Shown here piece by piece: positions 19,051-29,118 of a DNA stretch of 42,819 nucleotides. Within the stretch, counting starts at the first letter, position 1; each line of letters begins with the position of its first letter. The position numbers were made by a program, and so were the translations under genes. The notes under the pieces were generated by a model. That model searched no databases, was not told the origin of the DNA, and was given only the letters and a program-made list of their open reading frames with translations. The stretch is from Candidatus Nanopelagicaceae bacterium (GTDB lineage: Bacteria > Actinomycetota > Actinomycetes > Nanopelagicales > Nanopelagicaceae), in the NCBI GenBank assembly GCA_947461995.1, contig CANHNH010000006.1, positions 1-42,819 of the forward strand. The letters are read 5' to 3'.

Positions 19051-20280
19051 ATGGAATCAAAGGCGAAAATAAGCCTGCAGGTTGGGCAACGCCTCACGGT
19101 GGAAATTGAAAAAATAGCCCACGGCGGACACTTCATTGCGCGCCATGAAATTGAACCAGGAAAAAAAGCAGTGATCTTTGTTCGCCATGGAATTCCTGGC
19201 GAAAAAGTAGAAATTGAAATAACAAGTACAAGTGCAAACTTTATTCGCGCAGACGTAGTTGACGTGATATCTGCCAGTCCTGACCGACTGATTGCACCAT
19301 GTCACTATGCCCATCGCAACGGTTGTGGCGGTTGCGATTTTCAACATATTTCTATTTCCCGTCAAAGAACGTTAAAAGCAGAAGTCATCACTGAGCAATT
19401 TGAAAGAATTGCAAAGCAAATGATATCTATAGAGGTAGAAGAAGTAGATCAACCTTTACATTGGCGAACTCGGGTAACGGCTACTACTGATGCATCTGGT
19501 GCTATAGGTTTTTATTCTTCCCGAAGTCATCAAGTAATTCCGGTTAAAGAATGCTTGATTGCTGTGCCTGAAATCGGTATTGCTGAACTTGCTGGACAAA
19601 AACTTCCGGCAGATGTTCGACTCGAAATTGCATGCTCGTCAGAAGGCGAACGAATGCTGGCTCAAGGCTCAAAGAGCGGTGAAGGAAAGTTTCGACAAAA
19701 CAGTGGTCCAGCAGTTTTACATGAACGCGTTGGTAATCGCTTACTTCAAGTCAGCCAAAGATCTTTTTGGCAAGGCCACAAACGGGCTGCACAAGTGTTA
19801 ACTCAAGTTGTGAGTGACTTCGCGGAAATCAAGGCAAGTGAGCATGTATTAGATCTCTACGGGGGAGTTGGGTTATTTACTGCTGCTTGTTTAGACGAAG
19901 TTGGTCCATCGGGATCTGTTCACCTTGTCGAAGGCAGTAAAGATGCCACAATTGATGCGAAAGCTAATTTTGCACAAAACACGAATGTAGAGATTTCAAC
20001 TGGCGATGTAGCAAAAGTAATAACACGCATCGACAGTGCCGATGTTGTTATTTTGGATCCTCCCCGCGAAGGTGCAGGAAAAAATGTGATTCAGGAAATC
20101 ACGCGCATTGCTCCTAGATCAATTGTTTACGTTGCTTGCGATCCAGCGGCACTTGCCCGAGATACGGGATATTTAGCCGAACATGGATATTTGATTAAAA
20201 AAATTCGAGCATTCGACTTATTCCCGATGACTCACCACATCGAAAGTGTTGCGCTCTTTACCTCAGGTGATGTATCTTGA
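19051..20280 (+). CDS. TRAM-domain class I SAM-dependent RNA methyltransferase (TrmA/RumA-like)
   Basis: N-terminal TRAM region, NGCGGCDFQHIS, VLDLYGGVGLFTA, VILDPPREGAG, YVACDPAALARD. Confidence 0.92.
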   Translation: MESKAKISLQVGQRLTVEIEKIAHGGHFIARHEIEPGKKAVIFVRHGIPGEKVEIEITSTSANFIRADVVDVISASPDRLIAPCHYAHRNGCGGCDFQHISISRQRTLKAEVITEQFERIAKQMISIEVEEVDQPLHWRTRVTATTDASGAIGFYSSRSHQVIPVKECLIAVPEIGIAELAGQKLPADVRLEIACSSEGERMLAQGSKSGEGKFRQNSGPAVLHERVGNRLLQVSQRSFWQGHKRAAQVLTQVVSDFAEIKASEHVLDLYGGVGLFTAACLDEVGPSGSVHLVEGSKDATIDAKANFAQNTNVEISTGDVAKVITRIDSADVVILDPPREGAGKNVIQEITRIAPRSIVYVACDPAALARDTGYLAEHGYLIKKIRAFDLFPMTHHIESVALFTSGDVS

Positions 20281-20291
20281 TGTCAAGATAC
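20272..20291. promoter_or_regulatory. Perfect inverted repeat GTATCTTGA-TG-TCAAGATAC upstream of acnA
   Basis: 9-bp perfect arms, 2-bp spacer; overlaps the TGA stop of the methyltransferase, 18 bp before the acnA GTG. Confidence 0.7.
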
Positions 20292-20309
20292 TTTTAGTTT
20301 GGAGCTAAG

Positions 20310-22967
20310 GTGAGTACAAATTCATTTAGTGCCAAGAGCACGTTAGATGTCTCTGGAAAATCCTACGAAATATTTGATATCTCTAAAATTGAAGGTGCAA
20401 GCAATCTTCCTTTTAGCTTGAAAATTCTTCTTGAAAATTTACTTCGCACCGAAGATGGCGCAAATATCACAAGTGCCCACATCAAAGCATTGGCGCAATG
20501 GGATCCAACTACCGAACCAGATACTGAAATTCAATTCACTCCAGCTCGAGTAGTCATGCAGGATTTTACGGGCGTTCCTTGCATTGTTGATCTTGCCACC
20601 ATGCGTGAAGCTATTGTGGCACTCGGTGGCGATGCATCGAAAGTTAATCCACTGGCACCAGCTGAATTAGTTATTGATCACTCGGTTATTGCAGATGTTT
20701 TTGGCACGAAAGATTCTTTCGAGAAAAACACTGATATTGAGTACGAGCGAAATCGTGAGCGCTACAGATTCCTTCGTTGGGGACAGAGTGCATTTGATGA
20801 ATTCAAAGTTGTTCCACCCGGTACAGGCATCGTCCATCAAGTAAATATTGAATATCTCGCGCGAGTAATTATGACCAGAACTGTTAACGGAGTATTACGC
20901 GCATACCCAGATACCGTTGTTGGAACTGATTCGCATACAACCATGGTCAATGGACTCGGTGTTCTTGGATGGGGAGTCGGAGGCATTGAAGCTGAAGCCG
21001 CACTGCTTGGCCAACCGGTATCCATGTTGATCCCACGAGTTGTTGGTTTCAAACTTAAGGGTGAGTTACCACTTGGAACAACTGCTACTGACCTTGCGCT
21101 AACAATTACAGAAATTCTTCGCAAGCATGGAGTTGTCGGAAAGTTTGTTGAATTCTATGGACCTGGTGTTGTCTCGGTTCCAATGGCCAATCGCACCACT
21201 ATTGGAAACATGAGCCCTGAATATGGTTCTACGTGTGCAATTTTCCCAATCGATGAAGAAACTTTGCGCTATCTCACTCTGACAGGACGCAGTGCTGAGC
21301 AAGTTGAATTAGTTCGGCAGTATGCAAAACTTCAAGGTTTATGGCATGACCCAGAAGTGGCCCCGCGATTTTCCGAGAACATCGAACTTGATTTATCAAC
21401 TGTCGTTCCCTCTATTGCAGGACCAAAACGTCCACAGGATCGCATCTCGTTATCTGATTCTAAAAGTGCATTTGAAAAGATCTTGCCTACATATTTTGGT
21501 GACAAGACAACAAAAAATGCCATTGATATTATGGTCAATCAAAAAAGCACCACAATCAAAAATGGCGATGTAGTAATCGCATCGATTACCTCTTGTACGA
21601 ACACCTCAAATCCATCAGTAATGATTGGCGCTGCACTGCTTGCTAAGAAGGCTGTCGAAAAAGGCCTGCATTCAAAACCATGGGTAAAAACTACTTTGGC
21701 ACCTGGATCAAAAGTTGTCACTGATTATTATGATCGGGCTGGCTTGACTCCTTATATGGAAAAACTTGGATTTAACCTTGTGGGCTACGGTTGTGTGACA
21801 TGCATCGGAAATTCAGGACCACTTCCTGTGGAAATTAGTAAAGCTGTTAACGAGCACGATCTTGCAGTAAGTGCGGTGTTATCTGGCAACAGAAACTTTG
21901 AAGGCCGCATCAGTCCTGATGTAAAGATGAATTACCTTGCGTCGCCTCCACTTGTTGTTGCATACGCACTGGCAGGAACGATGGATCATGATTTCACAAC
22001 CGATCCTTTGGGGATTGGCTCAGATGGTCAACCGGTTTATCTGGCAGATATATGGCCATCACCTCAAGAAATACAGAGTGTGATTGATTCATCTATATCT
22101 TCTGAGATGTTTAGTAAAGATTATGCAAGTGTCTTTGATGGTGATCATCGTTGGAAGTCGCTGGATACTCCAACGGGGAATACTTTTGAGTGGGATTTGA
22201 AATCTACTTACGTTCGTAAGCCACCTTATTTTGATGCGATGCCTGCTAAGCCAACACCTGTAACCAATATTTCTGGCGCACGAGTATTAGCGATTCTTGG
22301 TGATTCCGTTACGACAGATCACATTTCACCTGCAGGAAATATCAAAGCTGACTCACCTGCAGGTAAGTATCTTCAAGAAAATGGCGTCAGTCGCAATGAC
22401 TTTAATTCATACGGCTCTCGTCGCGGAAATCATGAAGTAATGATTCGTGGAACCTTTGCCAATATTCGCTTGAAGAATTTACTCCTAGATGGAGTTGAGG
22501 GTGGCTTTACTCGTAATTTCTTAAGAAATGGTGAGCAAGCAACAATTTACGAAGCATCGATTGATTATCAGAACGCCGCCATTCCTCTAGTGATTATGGC
22601 TGGAAAAGAATACGGTTCTGGTTCATCCAGGGATTGGGCAGCAAAAGGAACCGCGCTCCTTGGCGTTCGCGCAGTTATTGCTGAAAGTTTTGAAAGAATT
22701 CACCGGTCAAATTTAATTGGGATGGGCGTTCTTCCTTTGCAATTTAAAAGTGGTGAAAATGCCTCAACTCTTGGATTAATTGGTGATGAAGTATTTGAAA
22801 TCACAGGAATCACTGCACTTAATTCTGGTAGCACCCCTAAGGAAGTTTCGGTAAAGGCTGGCACTATAAGTTTTAGCGCATTAGTGAGAATTGATACACC
22901 CGGTGAGGCCGATTATTACCGCCACGGCGGAATCATGCAGTACGTACTTCGCTCACTTTTGGTTTAG
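20310..22967 (+). CDS. acnA: Aconitate hydratase AcnA
   Basis: [83 protein letters not shown]. Confidence 0.97.
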   Translation: MSTNSFSAKSTLDVSGKSYEIFDISKIEGASNLPFSLKILLENLLRTEDGANITSAHIKALAQWDPTTEPDTEIQFTPARVVMQDFTGVPCIVDLATMREAIVALGGDASKVNPLAPAELVIDHSVIADVFGTKDSFEKNTDIEYERNRERYRFLRWGQSAFDEFKVVPPGTGIVHQVNIEYLARVIMTRTVNGVLRAYPDTVVGTDSHTTMVNGLGVLGWGVGGIEAEAALLGQPVSMLIPRVVGFKLKGELPLGTTATDLALTITEILRKHGVVGKFVEFYGPGVVSVPMANRTTIGNMSPEYGSTCAIFPIDEETLRYLTLTGRSAEQVELVRQYAKLQGLWHDPEVAPRFSENIELDLSTVVPSIAGPKRPQDRISLSDSKSAFEKILPTYFGDKTTKNAIDIMVNQKSTTIKNGDVVIASITSCTNTSNPSVMIGAALLAKKAVEKGLHSKPWVKTTLAPGSKVVTDYYDRAGLTPYMEKLGFNLVGYGCVTCIGNSGPLPVEISKAVNEHDLAVSAVLSGNRNFEGRISPDVKMNYLASPPLVVAYALAGTMDHDFTTDPLGIGSDGQPVYLADIWPSPQEIQSVIDSSISSEMFSKDYASVFDGDHRWKSLDTPTGNTFEWDLKSTYVRKPPYFDAMPAKPTPVTNISGARVLAILGDSVTTDHISPAGNIKADSPAGKYLQENGVSRNDFNSYGSRRGNHEVMIRGTFANIRLKNLLLDGVEGGFTRNFLRNGEQATIYEASIDYQNAAIPLVIMAGKEYGSGSSRDWAAKGTALLGVRAVIAESFERIHRSNLIGMGVLPLQFKSGENASTLGLIGDEVFEITGITALNSGSTPKEVSVKAGTISFSALVRIDTPGEADYYRHGGIMQYVLRSLLV

Positions 22968-23003
22968 TGTGCTTAATTCGCATCCTCGTTCTAGAATTAG
23001 GAT

Positions 23004-24923
23004 GTGATTTCAGATATCAATTCGCCCACAGATTTGGGGCGCTTAAGCCATGATGAGCTCAATTCGCTCGCGGCTGAAATTCGTGAATTCTTAATTGAGA
23101 AAGTAACTAAAACCGGTGGTCATCTTGGTCCCAATTTAGGCGTTGTTGAATTAACCATTGCTATTCATAGAATTTTCGAATCTCCCAAAGATGTAATTCT
23201 TTTTGATACTGGCCATCAAAGTTATGTTCATAAGATATTAACTGGCAGAAGTGAGGGCTTTGATTTACTCCGCCAACGCGGAGGACTTGCCGGATACCCA
23301 AATAGATCTGAAAGCGTTCACGATGTTATTGAGAATTCTCATGCATCAACTGCGCTCTCATGGGGAGATGGCATTTCTCGTGGTTTTGAATTAAGTGGCC
23401 AAGATGATCGATGCGTTGTTGTCGTAGTCGGCGATGGTGCTCTAACAGGTGGAATGTCTTGGGAGGCACTTAACAATATTGCCGCATCCAAAACTCAAAA
23501 TTTAGTCATTGTCGTTAATGACAATGAACGCTCATACTCACCAACTATTGGTGGTTTAGCAACGTACCTTTCAACGCTACGTGCAACTCGTGGATATGAA
23601 AAATTCCTTGATTGGGGAAAGGAAGTACTCTCTCGCACCCCTGTAGTTGGTGGACCGATCTATGGCACTTTGCATGGGATGAAAAAAGGAATTAAAGACA
23701 TTGTTGCACCACAGGGAATGTTTGAAGATTTAGGTTTGAAATATCTAGGACCCTTTGATGGACATGACATTGAAGCCATGGAAAAAGCCCTGACAAAAGC
23801 TAAAGAGTTTGGTGGGCCAATTTTGGTTCATGCAATAACTGAAAAAGGTCGCGGTTACGCACCGGCAGTAGAAGATGAGGCTGAAAAGTTTCACGCAGTG
23901 GGAATCGTTGACGCTGAAACTGGATTACCAGTAAAGAAGAGTTCAGCTTCCTGGACCTCCATTTTTGCTAATGAATTGGTAGAAATTGGTCGAGAACGAA
24001 AAGACATAGTTGCAATCACAGCTGCAATGCTTGGACCTACTGGATTAGATAAGTTTCAAAAAGAGTTCCCAGCGAGAACAATCGACGTTGGTATTGCAGA
24101 ACAGCACGCAGTCACCAGCGCGGCTGGTTTAGCTTTTGCTGGAATGCACCCTGTCGTTGCTGTGTATGCAACATTTCTCAATCGTGCCTTTGATCAAATG
24201 CTTTTAGACGTTGCATTGCATAAGGCTGGTGTCACTTTTGTTTTAGATCGTGCTGGAGTAACCGGTGATGACGGCCCGTCTCATAACGGAATTTGGGATC
24301 TTGCACTCACTGGAATTGTTCCGACTCTTCGAGTTGGCGCACCGCGAGATGGAGCACGAGTAAAAGAAATTTTGAGAGAAGCACTTGATGTTAAAGATGC
24401 ACCTACACTTCTGCGTTTTCCAAAGGGCGCAGTTGTAGCTGATATTCCAGCCTTTGAGCGCCGTGATGGTGTTGATGTTTTGTATCGCGGTGAAAGTGCA
24501 GATGTACTTCTGATTAGCATTGGCGCTATGGCGCACATGGCAGTTGAGGCTGCTTCCCAGGCTTATCGCGAAGGTGTCGGCGTGACTGTCATCGATCCAC
24601 GATGGGTTAAACCTTTGCCCGAATCATTGATCACAATGGCGCAGCGCTATAAGAGCGTTGTTGTTTTAGAAGATGGAATTAAACATGGAGGTATTGCCAG
24701 CACTGTCTCGGAAATGTTTAGAGAGGTTGGATTACAAGTACCTATTCACTCAATCGGCGTTCCGCTTGAATTTTTAGAACATTCAAAGCGTGACGAAGTT
24801 TTGCAAGATCTAGGAATCACCGCGCAAAATATTACGCGTTCAATAGTTGAGTGGAGTAGCTCCCTTAAGGAAGAGATGCAATTCCCGGTTGATGAAAACG
24901 CTTCGCGCACACAGCTTCGCTAA
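23004..24923 (+). CDS. dxs: 1-deoxy-D-xylulose-5-phosphate synthase
   Basis: GGHLGPNLGVVELTIAIHRIF, GDGALTGGMSWEALNN, GIAEQHAVTSAAGLA, DRAGVTGDDGPSHNG. Confidence 0.96.
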   Translation: MISDINSPTDLGRLSHDELNSLAAEIREFLIEKVTKTGGHLGPNLGVVELTIAIHRIFESPKDVILFDTGHQSYVHKILTGRSEGFDLLRQRGGLAGYPNRSESVHDVIENSHASTALSWGDGISRGFELSGQDDRCVVVVVGDGALTGGMSWEALNNIAASKTQNLVIVVNDNERSYSPTIGGLATYLSTLRATRGYEKFLDWGKEVLSRTPVVGGPIYGTLHGMKKGIKDIVAPQGMFEDLGLKYLGPFDGHDIEAMEKALTKAKEFGGPILVHAITEKGRGYAPAVEDEAEKFHAVGIVDAETGLPVKKSSASWTSIFANELVEIGRERKDIVAITAAMLGPTGLDKFQKEFPARTIDVGIAEQHAVTSAAGLAFAGMHPVVAVYATFLNRAFDQMLLDVALHKAGVTFVLDRAGVTGDDGPSHNGIWDLALTGIVPTLRVGAPRDGARVKEILREALDVKDAPTLLRFPKGAVVADIPAFERRDGVDVLYRGESADVLLISIGAMAHMAVEAASQAYREGVGVTVIDPRWVKPLPESLITMAQRYKSVVVLEDGIKHGGIASTVSEMFREVGLQVPIHSIGVPLEFLEHSKRDEVLQDLGITAQNITRSIVEWSSSLKEEMQFPVDENASRTQLR

Positions 24924-26979
24924 TTCCTTCGCGATCTAAGTAAGGCAATATTCCGCCTAGATGCATCGGCCATCCAGCGCCAAGTAACATGCACAAATCA
25001 ATTTCAGCAGGAGTGGCAACAACGCCTTCATCAAGCATCATGCGAGCTTCTTCAGCCATTGCCTTAAGGGCGCGTGAGCGAACTTCTTCGGCAGTGGATG
25101 CTTTATTTCCAGCAACAATGAGTGCAACTGCTTCTGGATTTGCAACCAATGCACCCTTGTCATCTTTAATGTAGAAGGTGCGAATTCCGCCCTTTACCAT
25201 TGCCTGCATCGTTGGAGAAATCTTGTAACGAGGTCCTAGATTTTTATTTAAGGTTTCGGAAACATGTAGAGCCACTCCAGGGCCCACAAGTCCAAGTAAC
25301 TCAAATGGCGACATGGGAAATCCGATTGAGCGCATTGCGTTATCGGCGATTTCTGGGGGAGTTCCTTCATCCATGGCGTCTGTTATCTCTCCCATAAAGC
25401 GTGTGAGTAAACGATTCACAACGAATCCAGGAGCATCCTTTGTAATGACCATAGTCTTCTTTAGTTCTTTGCCAACATTTACCGCAGTTGCAGTGGTTGC
25501 ATCGTCAGTCTTTGTTGTACGCGCAACTTCGAGTAGCGGCATGATTGCCACAGGATTAAAGAAGTGGAAACCAACTACACGTTCTGGATTTTTCAACCCT
25601 TCACTCATTGCTTCAACAGATAAGGATGAAGTGTTAGTTGCAAGTACGCACTCTGAAGAGACAACCGCTTCTAACTTTTTGAAGAGTTCTTGCTTAAGCG
25701 AAAGTTCTTCAAAGATTGCTTCAATGACAAAATCACAACCAGCAAAGACACTCTGATCGGCAGAACCTGAGATAAGAGCAGAAAGTCGATCCGCACTCTC
25801 TTGGGACATGCGACGCTTCTCAACGAGTTTTGCTAACTCTGCGCGCACCCAGGCAACGCCTTTATCTGCGCGCGCCTGGTCGATATCGGTCATAACAACT
25901 GGACACTTTAAATTTCGAACAAACAAAAGAGCGAGTTGTGAAGCCATTAATCCAGCACCGACTACGCCTACTTTTGCCACCTTGCGGCAGAGTGCTGGTT
26001 TTGGTGCACCCTCAACTTTCTTGCGTTTCTTTTGAATCAGATTAAAGGCGTATAACGATGCGCGAAGCGCATCTGACATTGTGAGGTCAGCTAAAGCCTG
26101 ATCTTCGGCGTCAAATCCACTTGAACGAGTTGCAGTTTTTGATGCCGCAATAAGTTCTAGAGCTCGTGTAGGCGCTGCGATTTCTGCGCCACCATATTTC
26201 TTCAGCGCAGCCGCACGGCCAGTAGCAATCGCACTATCCCAAGATGGATCGTTGCTGAAATCTTTGCGTTCAATTTTTGTTTTTCCGCTAAGTACGGATG
26301 CGGTGAAGGCCACAGATTTTTCTAGAAAATCGGCTGGTTCGTAAACCGCGTCAACAACGCCGAGTGCAAGTGCATCCTTTGCTTTCATCATTGTGTTGTT
26401 GTTCAGTGCATTAAGCATGATTACTTGCACGGCTTTTTCAGGACCGATTAATTGTGGGAGCAGAGTCGCACCGCCCCACCCAGGTACAAGTCCTAGAAAG
26501 ACCTCGGGTAGACCAGTAAAAGCAGTAGATGAAAGTGTCCGATAATTGCAGTGGAGTCCAACTTCTAGTCCACCACCGAGTGCTAAACCATTGATGAATG
26601 CAAATGTTGGAATATTGATCTCACCAAATCGACGAAATACATCGTGGCCATATTTTCCTATCGCAAGTGATTGCTCGCGCTTATTGAGAAAGGACAGGGC
26701 TGATAAGTCAGCGCCTGCAGCGAATATGAATGGCTTACCTGTGATTGCAATGGCAGATGGTGCAATTGCAACTGCAGCAGTGATTGCTTCATCCAGAGAT
26801 GCCAAGGATTGGGCTCCAAATGTATTTGGGCGCGTGTGGTCCAATCCGTTATCTAAAGTAATTAACGCTAACGTGCCGTTAAACCCAAATGGAGTCAGAT
26901 CGACTGGACGCACAATTGCATTAGTGATGACTTCTTCTGGAGCGCCTTCTGGAAGTACTAGATCTGCAGGAGTACTCAT
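24865..26979 (-). CDS. fadB: Fatty-acid oxidation multifunctional protein (enoyl-CoA hydratase / 3-hydroxyacyl-CoA dehydrogenase)
   Basis: Crotonase region FINGLALGGGLEVGLHC...GLPEVFLGLVPGWGGATLLPQLIG; 3HCDH VGVVGAGLMASQLALLF, NTSSLSVEAM, GFHFFNPVAIMPLLEV; start at 26979 (MSTPADLVLPEG). Confidence 0.93.
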   Translation of the reverse strand: MSTPADLVLPEGAPEEVITNAIVRPVDLTPFGFNGTLALITLDNGLDHTRPNTFGAQSLASLDEAITAAVAIAPSAIAITGKPFIFAAGADLSALSFLNKREQSLAIGKYGHDVFRRFGEINIPTFAFINGLALGGGLEVGLHCNYRTLSSTAFTGLPEVFLGLVPGWGGATLLPQLIGPEKAVQVIMLNALNNNTMMKAKDALALGVVDAVYEPADFLEKSVAFTASVLSGKTKIERKDFSNDPSWDSAIATGRAAALKKYGGAEIAAPTRALELIAASKTATRSSGFDAEDQALADLTMSDALRASLYAFNLIQKKRKKVEGAPKPALCRKVAKVGVVGAGLMASQLALLFVRNLKCPVVMTDIDQARADKGVAWVRAELAKLVEKRRMSQESADRLSALISGSADQSVFAGCDFVIEAIFEELSLKQELFKKLEAVVSSECVLATNTSSLSVEAMSEGLKNPERVVGFHFFNPVAIMPLLEVARTTKTDDATTATAVNVGKELKKTMVITKDAPGFVVNRLLTRFMGEITDAMDEGTPPEIADNAMRSIGFPMSPFELLGLVGPGVALHVSETLNKNLGPRYKISPTMQAMVKGGIRTFYIKDDKGALVANPEAVALIVAGNKASTAEEVRSRALKAMAEEARMMLDEGVVATPAEIDLCMLLGAGWPMHLGGILPYLDREGISEAVCAKRFHQPGIASLP

Positions 26980-28169
26980 TATTTCGGACCCTTCGTAAAG
27001 TGTGGATTTTCCCAAATAATTGTTCCACCCATGCCAAGTCCGATACACATAGTTGTGATTCCGTAACGAACTTCTGGATGCTCTTCGAAACCCCGAGCTA
27101 AGTTAAGAGCAAGTCGCACGCCAGAGGATGCAAGTGGATGTCCAACAGCGATTGCACCGCCAACTGGATTTACACGAGGGTCATCATCTGCAATTCCAAA
27201 GTGATCTAGAAATGCTAAAACTTGAACCGCGAATGCTTCGTTGATTTCGAATAATCCAATGTCAGCAATAGTTAAGCCAGCTTTTTTAAGCGCTTTTTCA
27301 GTAGCGGGTACAGGTCCGTACCCCATGACTTCTGGTTCAACGCCGGCGAATGCGAAAGTTACAAGTCGCGCTTTAATCGAAAGTCCTTTTTCTTTTGCAA
27401 AATCTTCGCTGGCAAGTAATGACGCGGTTGCACCATCATTGAGACCAGCTGCATTTCCAGCAGTGACGCGACCTGCAGGACGAAATGGAGTTTTTAGTGC
27501 TGCAAGTGCTTCCATAGTTGTTCCGGGACGTGGTGGTTCATCAACTGTTGCAACGCCCCACCCTAATTCGGCGCTTCGAATTGCAGTTGGGATTAAATCT
27601 TTTTGAATTTTTCCTGCAGCATATGCCTTTGCTGTTTTTTCTTGAGAACCAAGTGCATATTTATCTGCGCGCTCTTTTGTTATGGCAGGAAAGCGATCAT
27701 GTAAACGCTCCGCCGTATTTCCCATTGCAAGAGCATCTTGTTCAACAATTTTTTCGGCTAGATAGCGTGGGTTTGGATCCATACCTTCGCCCATAGGGTG
27801 ATTTCCCATGTGCTCAACGCCGCCGGCAATGCCAACTTCGTATGCACCCATAGCAATAGAGCCTGCAATTGTCGTCATTGCAGTCAGGGCGCCTGCGCAC
27901 CAACGATCAATTGAATAACCAGGAACAGAAGTTGGAAGTCCGGCAAGAAGTGTTGCGCTGCGACCAATGTTCATACCTTGGTCTCCACTTTGCGTTGCTG
28001 CAGCGATTGCCACGTCATCAATATCGGTGGGAGCGATTTTTGGATTGCGCTCGAGTAATCCGCGCATGGCGCGAACAATTAAATCATCGGCGCGAGTGCC
28101 GGCGTACAAACTGCCAGCTTTTCCAAAGGGAGTACGCACTGCATCAACTAAAACAACTGAACGAGACAT
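26979..28169 (-). CDS. fadA: Thiolase family acetyl-CoA C-acyltransferase
   Basis: VDAVRTPFGKAGSLYAG, RWCAGALTAM, EINEAFAVQVLAFLD, NPVGGAIAVGHPLASSG, MCIGLGMGG; TAATG coupling to fadB. Confidence 0.94.
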   Translation of the reverse strand: MSRSVVLVDAVRTPFGKAGSLYAGTRADDLIVRAMRGLLERNPKIAPTDIDDVAIAAATQSGDQGMNIGRSATLLAGLPTSVPGYSIDRWCAGALTAMTTIAGSIAMGAYEVGIAGGVEHMGNHPMGEGMDPNPRYLAEKIVEQDALAMGNTAERLHDRFPAITKERADKYALGSQEKTAKAYAAGKIQKDLIPTAIRSAELGWGVATVDEPPRPGTTMEALAALKTPFRPAGRVTAGNAAGLNDGATASLLASEDFAKEKGLSIKARLVTFAFAGVEPEVMGYGPVPATEKALKKAGLTIADIGLFEINEAFAVQVLAFLDHFGIADDDPRVNPVGGAIAVGHPLASSGVRLALNLARGFEEHPEVRYGITTMCIGLGMGGTIIWENPHFTKGPK

Positions 28170-28241
28170 CTCAGACTTCTCTCTATGAGCCCCTGTATTA
28201 GGTGTTCACAGGTTACTCGTGAGTACTCAAAAGTAAAAGAT

Positions 28242-29066
28242 TTAAGCGGTTACTAGATCTTTTTTGCGTGCGCGCTGCGGTTTTGTATAGAGACCAAGCA
28301 CAATGGCGATGTAAGCGCCAGCTACTAGGAATTGCAGCCACGAAGTGGTCGTATCAAAGCCGATTGATCCGGCAAGGACGCTGGCCAGAATCGAATCCTT
28401 GGCCATCCAACTTGTGACATCCCAGATAAATGCATCCGCTCCTGGAAGCCAACCCAACTCTTGGTATTCATGAATACCGTATGAAAGGACTCCGGCTGCA
28501 ACAATAATGAGAGCAGTACCTGTGATTTGAAAAAACTTACCGAGGTTGATTTTAACTGAACGGTTGTAAATCAAATAACCAAGTGCAACCGCTAAAGCGA
28601 GTCCAAGTACCAGTCCAAGAGTTGCTGCAGATGCTGCGCCTACAGTCTTAAAATTTGTATAAATAAAGAGAGCTGTTTCAAGACCCTCGCGAGCAACCGC
28701 AAAAAATGCAGTAATAGCAATACCTATGGCCCCTGTAGCAACTGCAGAATCTACTTTCCCGTGTAGCTCATCGCGCAATCCACGAGCTGCGCGTTGCATC
28801 CAGAAAACCATCCATGTAACGAAACCAACTGCTAAGAAAGAAGTTGTTCCAGCAAAAAATTCTTCACCACGTGGAGTTAATTCTGCAGATGTAAATGAGA
28901 GGAATCCACCGAGTGCCAGGCTTGCAACAATCGCAACAGATACACCGATCCAAAGCGCAGGCAGAAGGCGCTGGCGACCAGTTTTTACAAGGTAGGCGAC
29001 AAGAATTCCAACGATGAGGGCTGCTTCGAGTCCTTCACGCAGTGCAATTAAGAATGTGCTCAACAT
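28242..29066 (-). CDS. efeU: FTR1-family iron permease (EfeU-like)
   Basis: Two REGLE motifs (ALREGLEAALIVGIL, AREGLETALFIYTN), about 7 TM segments. Confidence 0.9.
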   Translation of the reverse strand: MLSTFLIALREGLEAALIVGILVAYLVKTGRQRLLPALWIGVSVAIVASLALGGFLSFTSAELTPRGEEFFAGTTSFLAVGFVTWMVFWMQRAARGLRDELHGKVDSAVATGAIGIAITAFFAVAREGLETALFIYTNFKTVGAASAATLGLVLGLALAVALGYLIYNRSVKINLGKFFQITGTALIIVAAGVLSYGIHEYQELGWLPGADAFIWDVTSWMAKDSILASVLAGSIGFDTTTSWLQFLVAGAYIAIVLGLYTKPQRARKKDLVTA

Positions 29067-29118
29067 GGGAATAATCTAGAACGAGGTAGCTAATTACGCA
29101 ACTCTAATGTTGCGTAAT

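Noticed and set aside
20272-20291. Palindrome as a clear Rho-independent terminator of the methyltransferase
   Set aside because: Perfect symmetry leaves only a 2-nt loop, arms are AT-rich and the T-run is short (TTTT); an operator is the more economical reading, though the terminator is not excluded.
25313-25756. 147-aa plus-strand ORF inside fadB, and similar 26546-26998 (150 aa)
   Set aside because: Antisense to a well-supported FadB coding sequence; no RBS or motif; explained by codon bias of the opposite strand.
27241-28201. Plus-strand ORFs antisense to fadA (27241-27606, 27518-27796, 27869-28201)
   Set aside because: Fully or almost fully antisense to the thiolase gene; no independent coding evidence.
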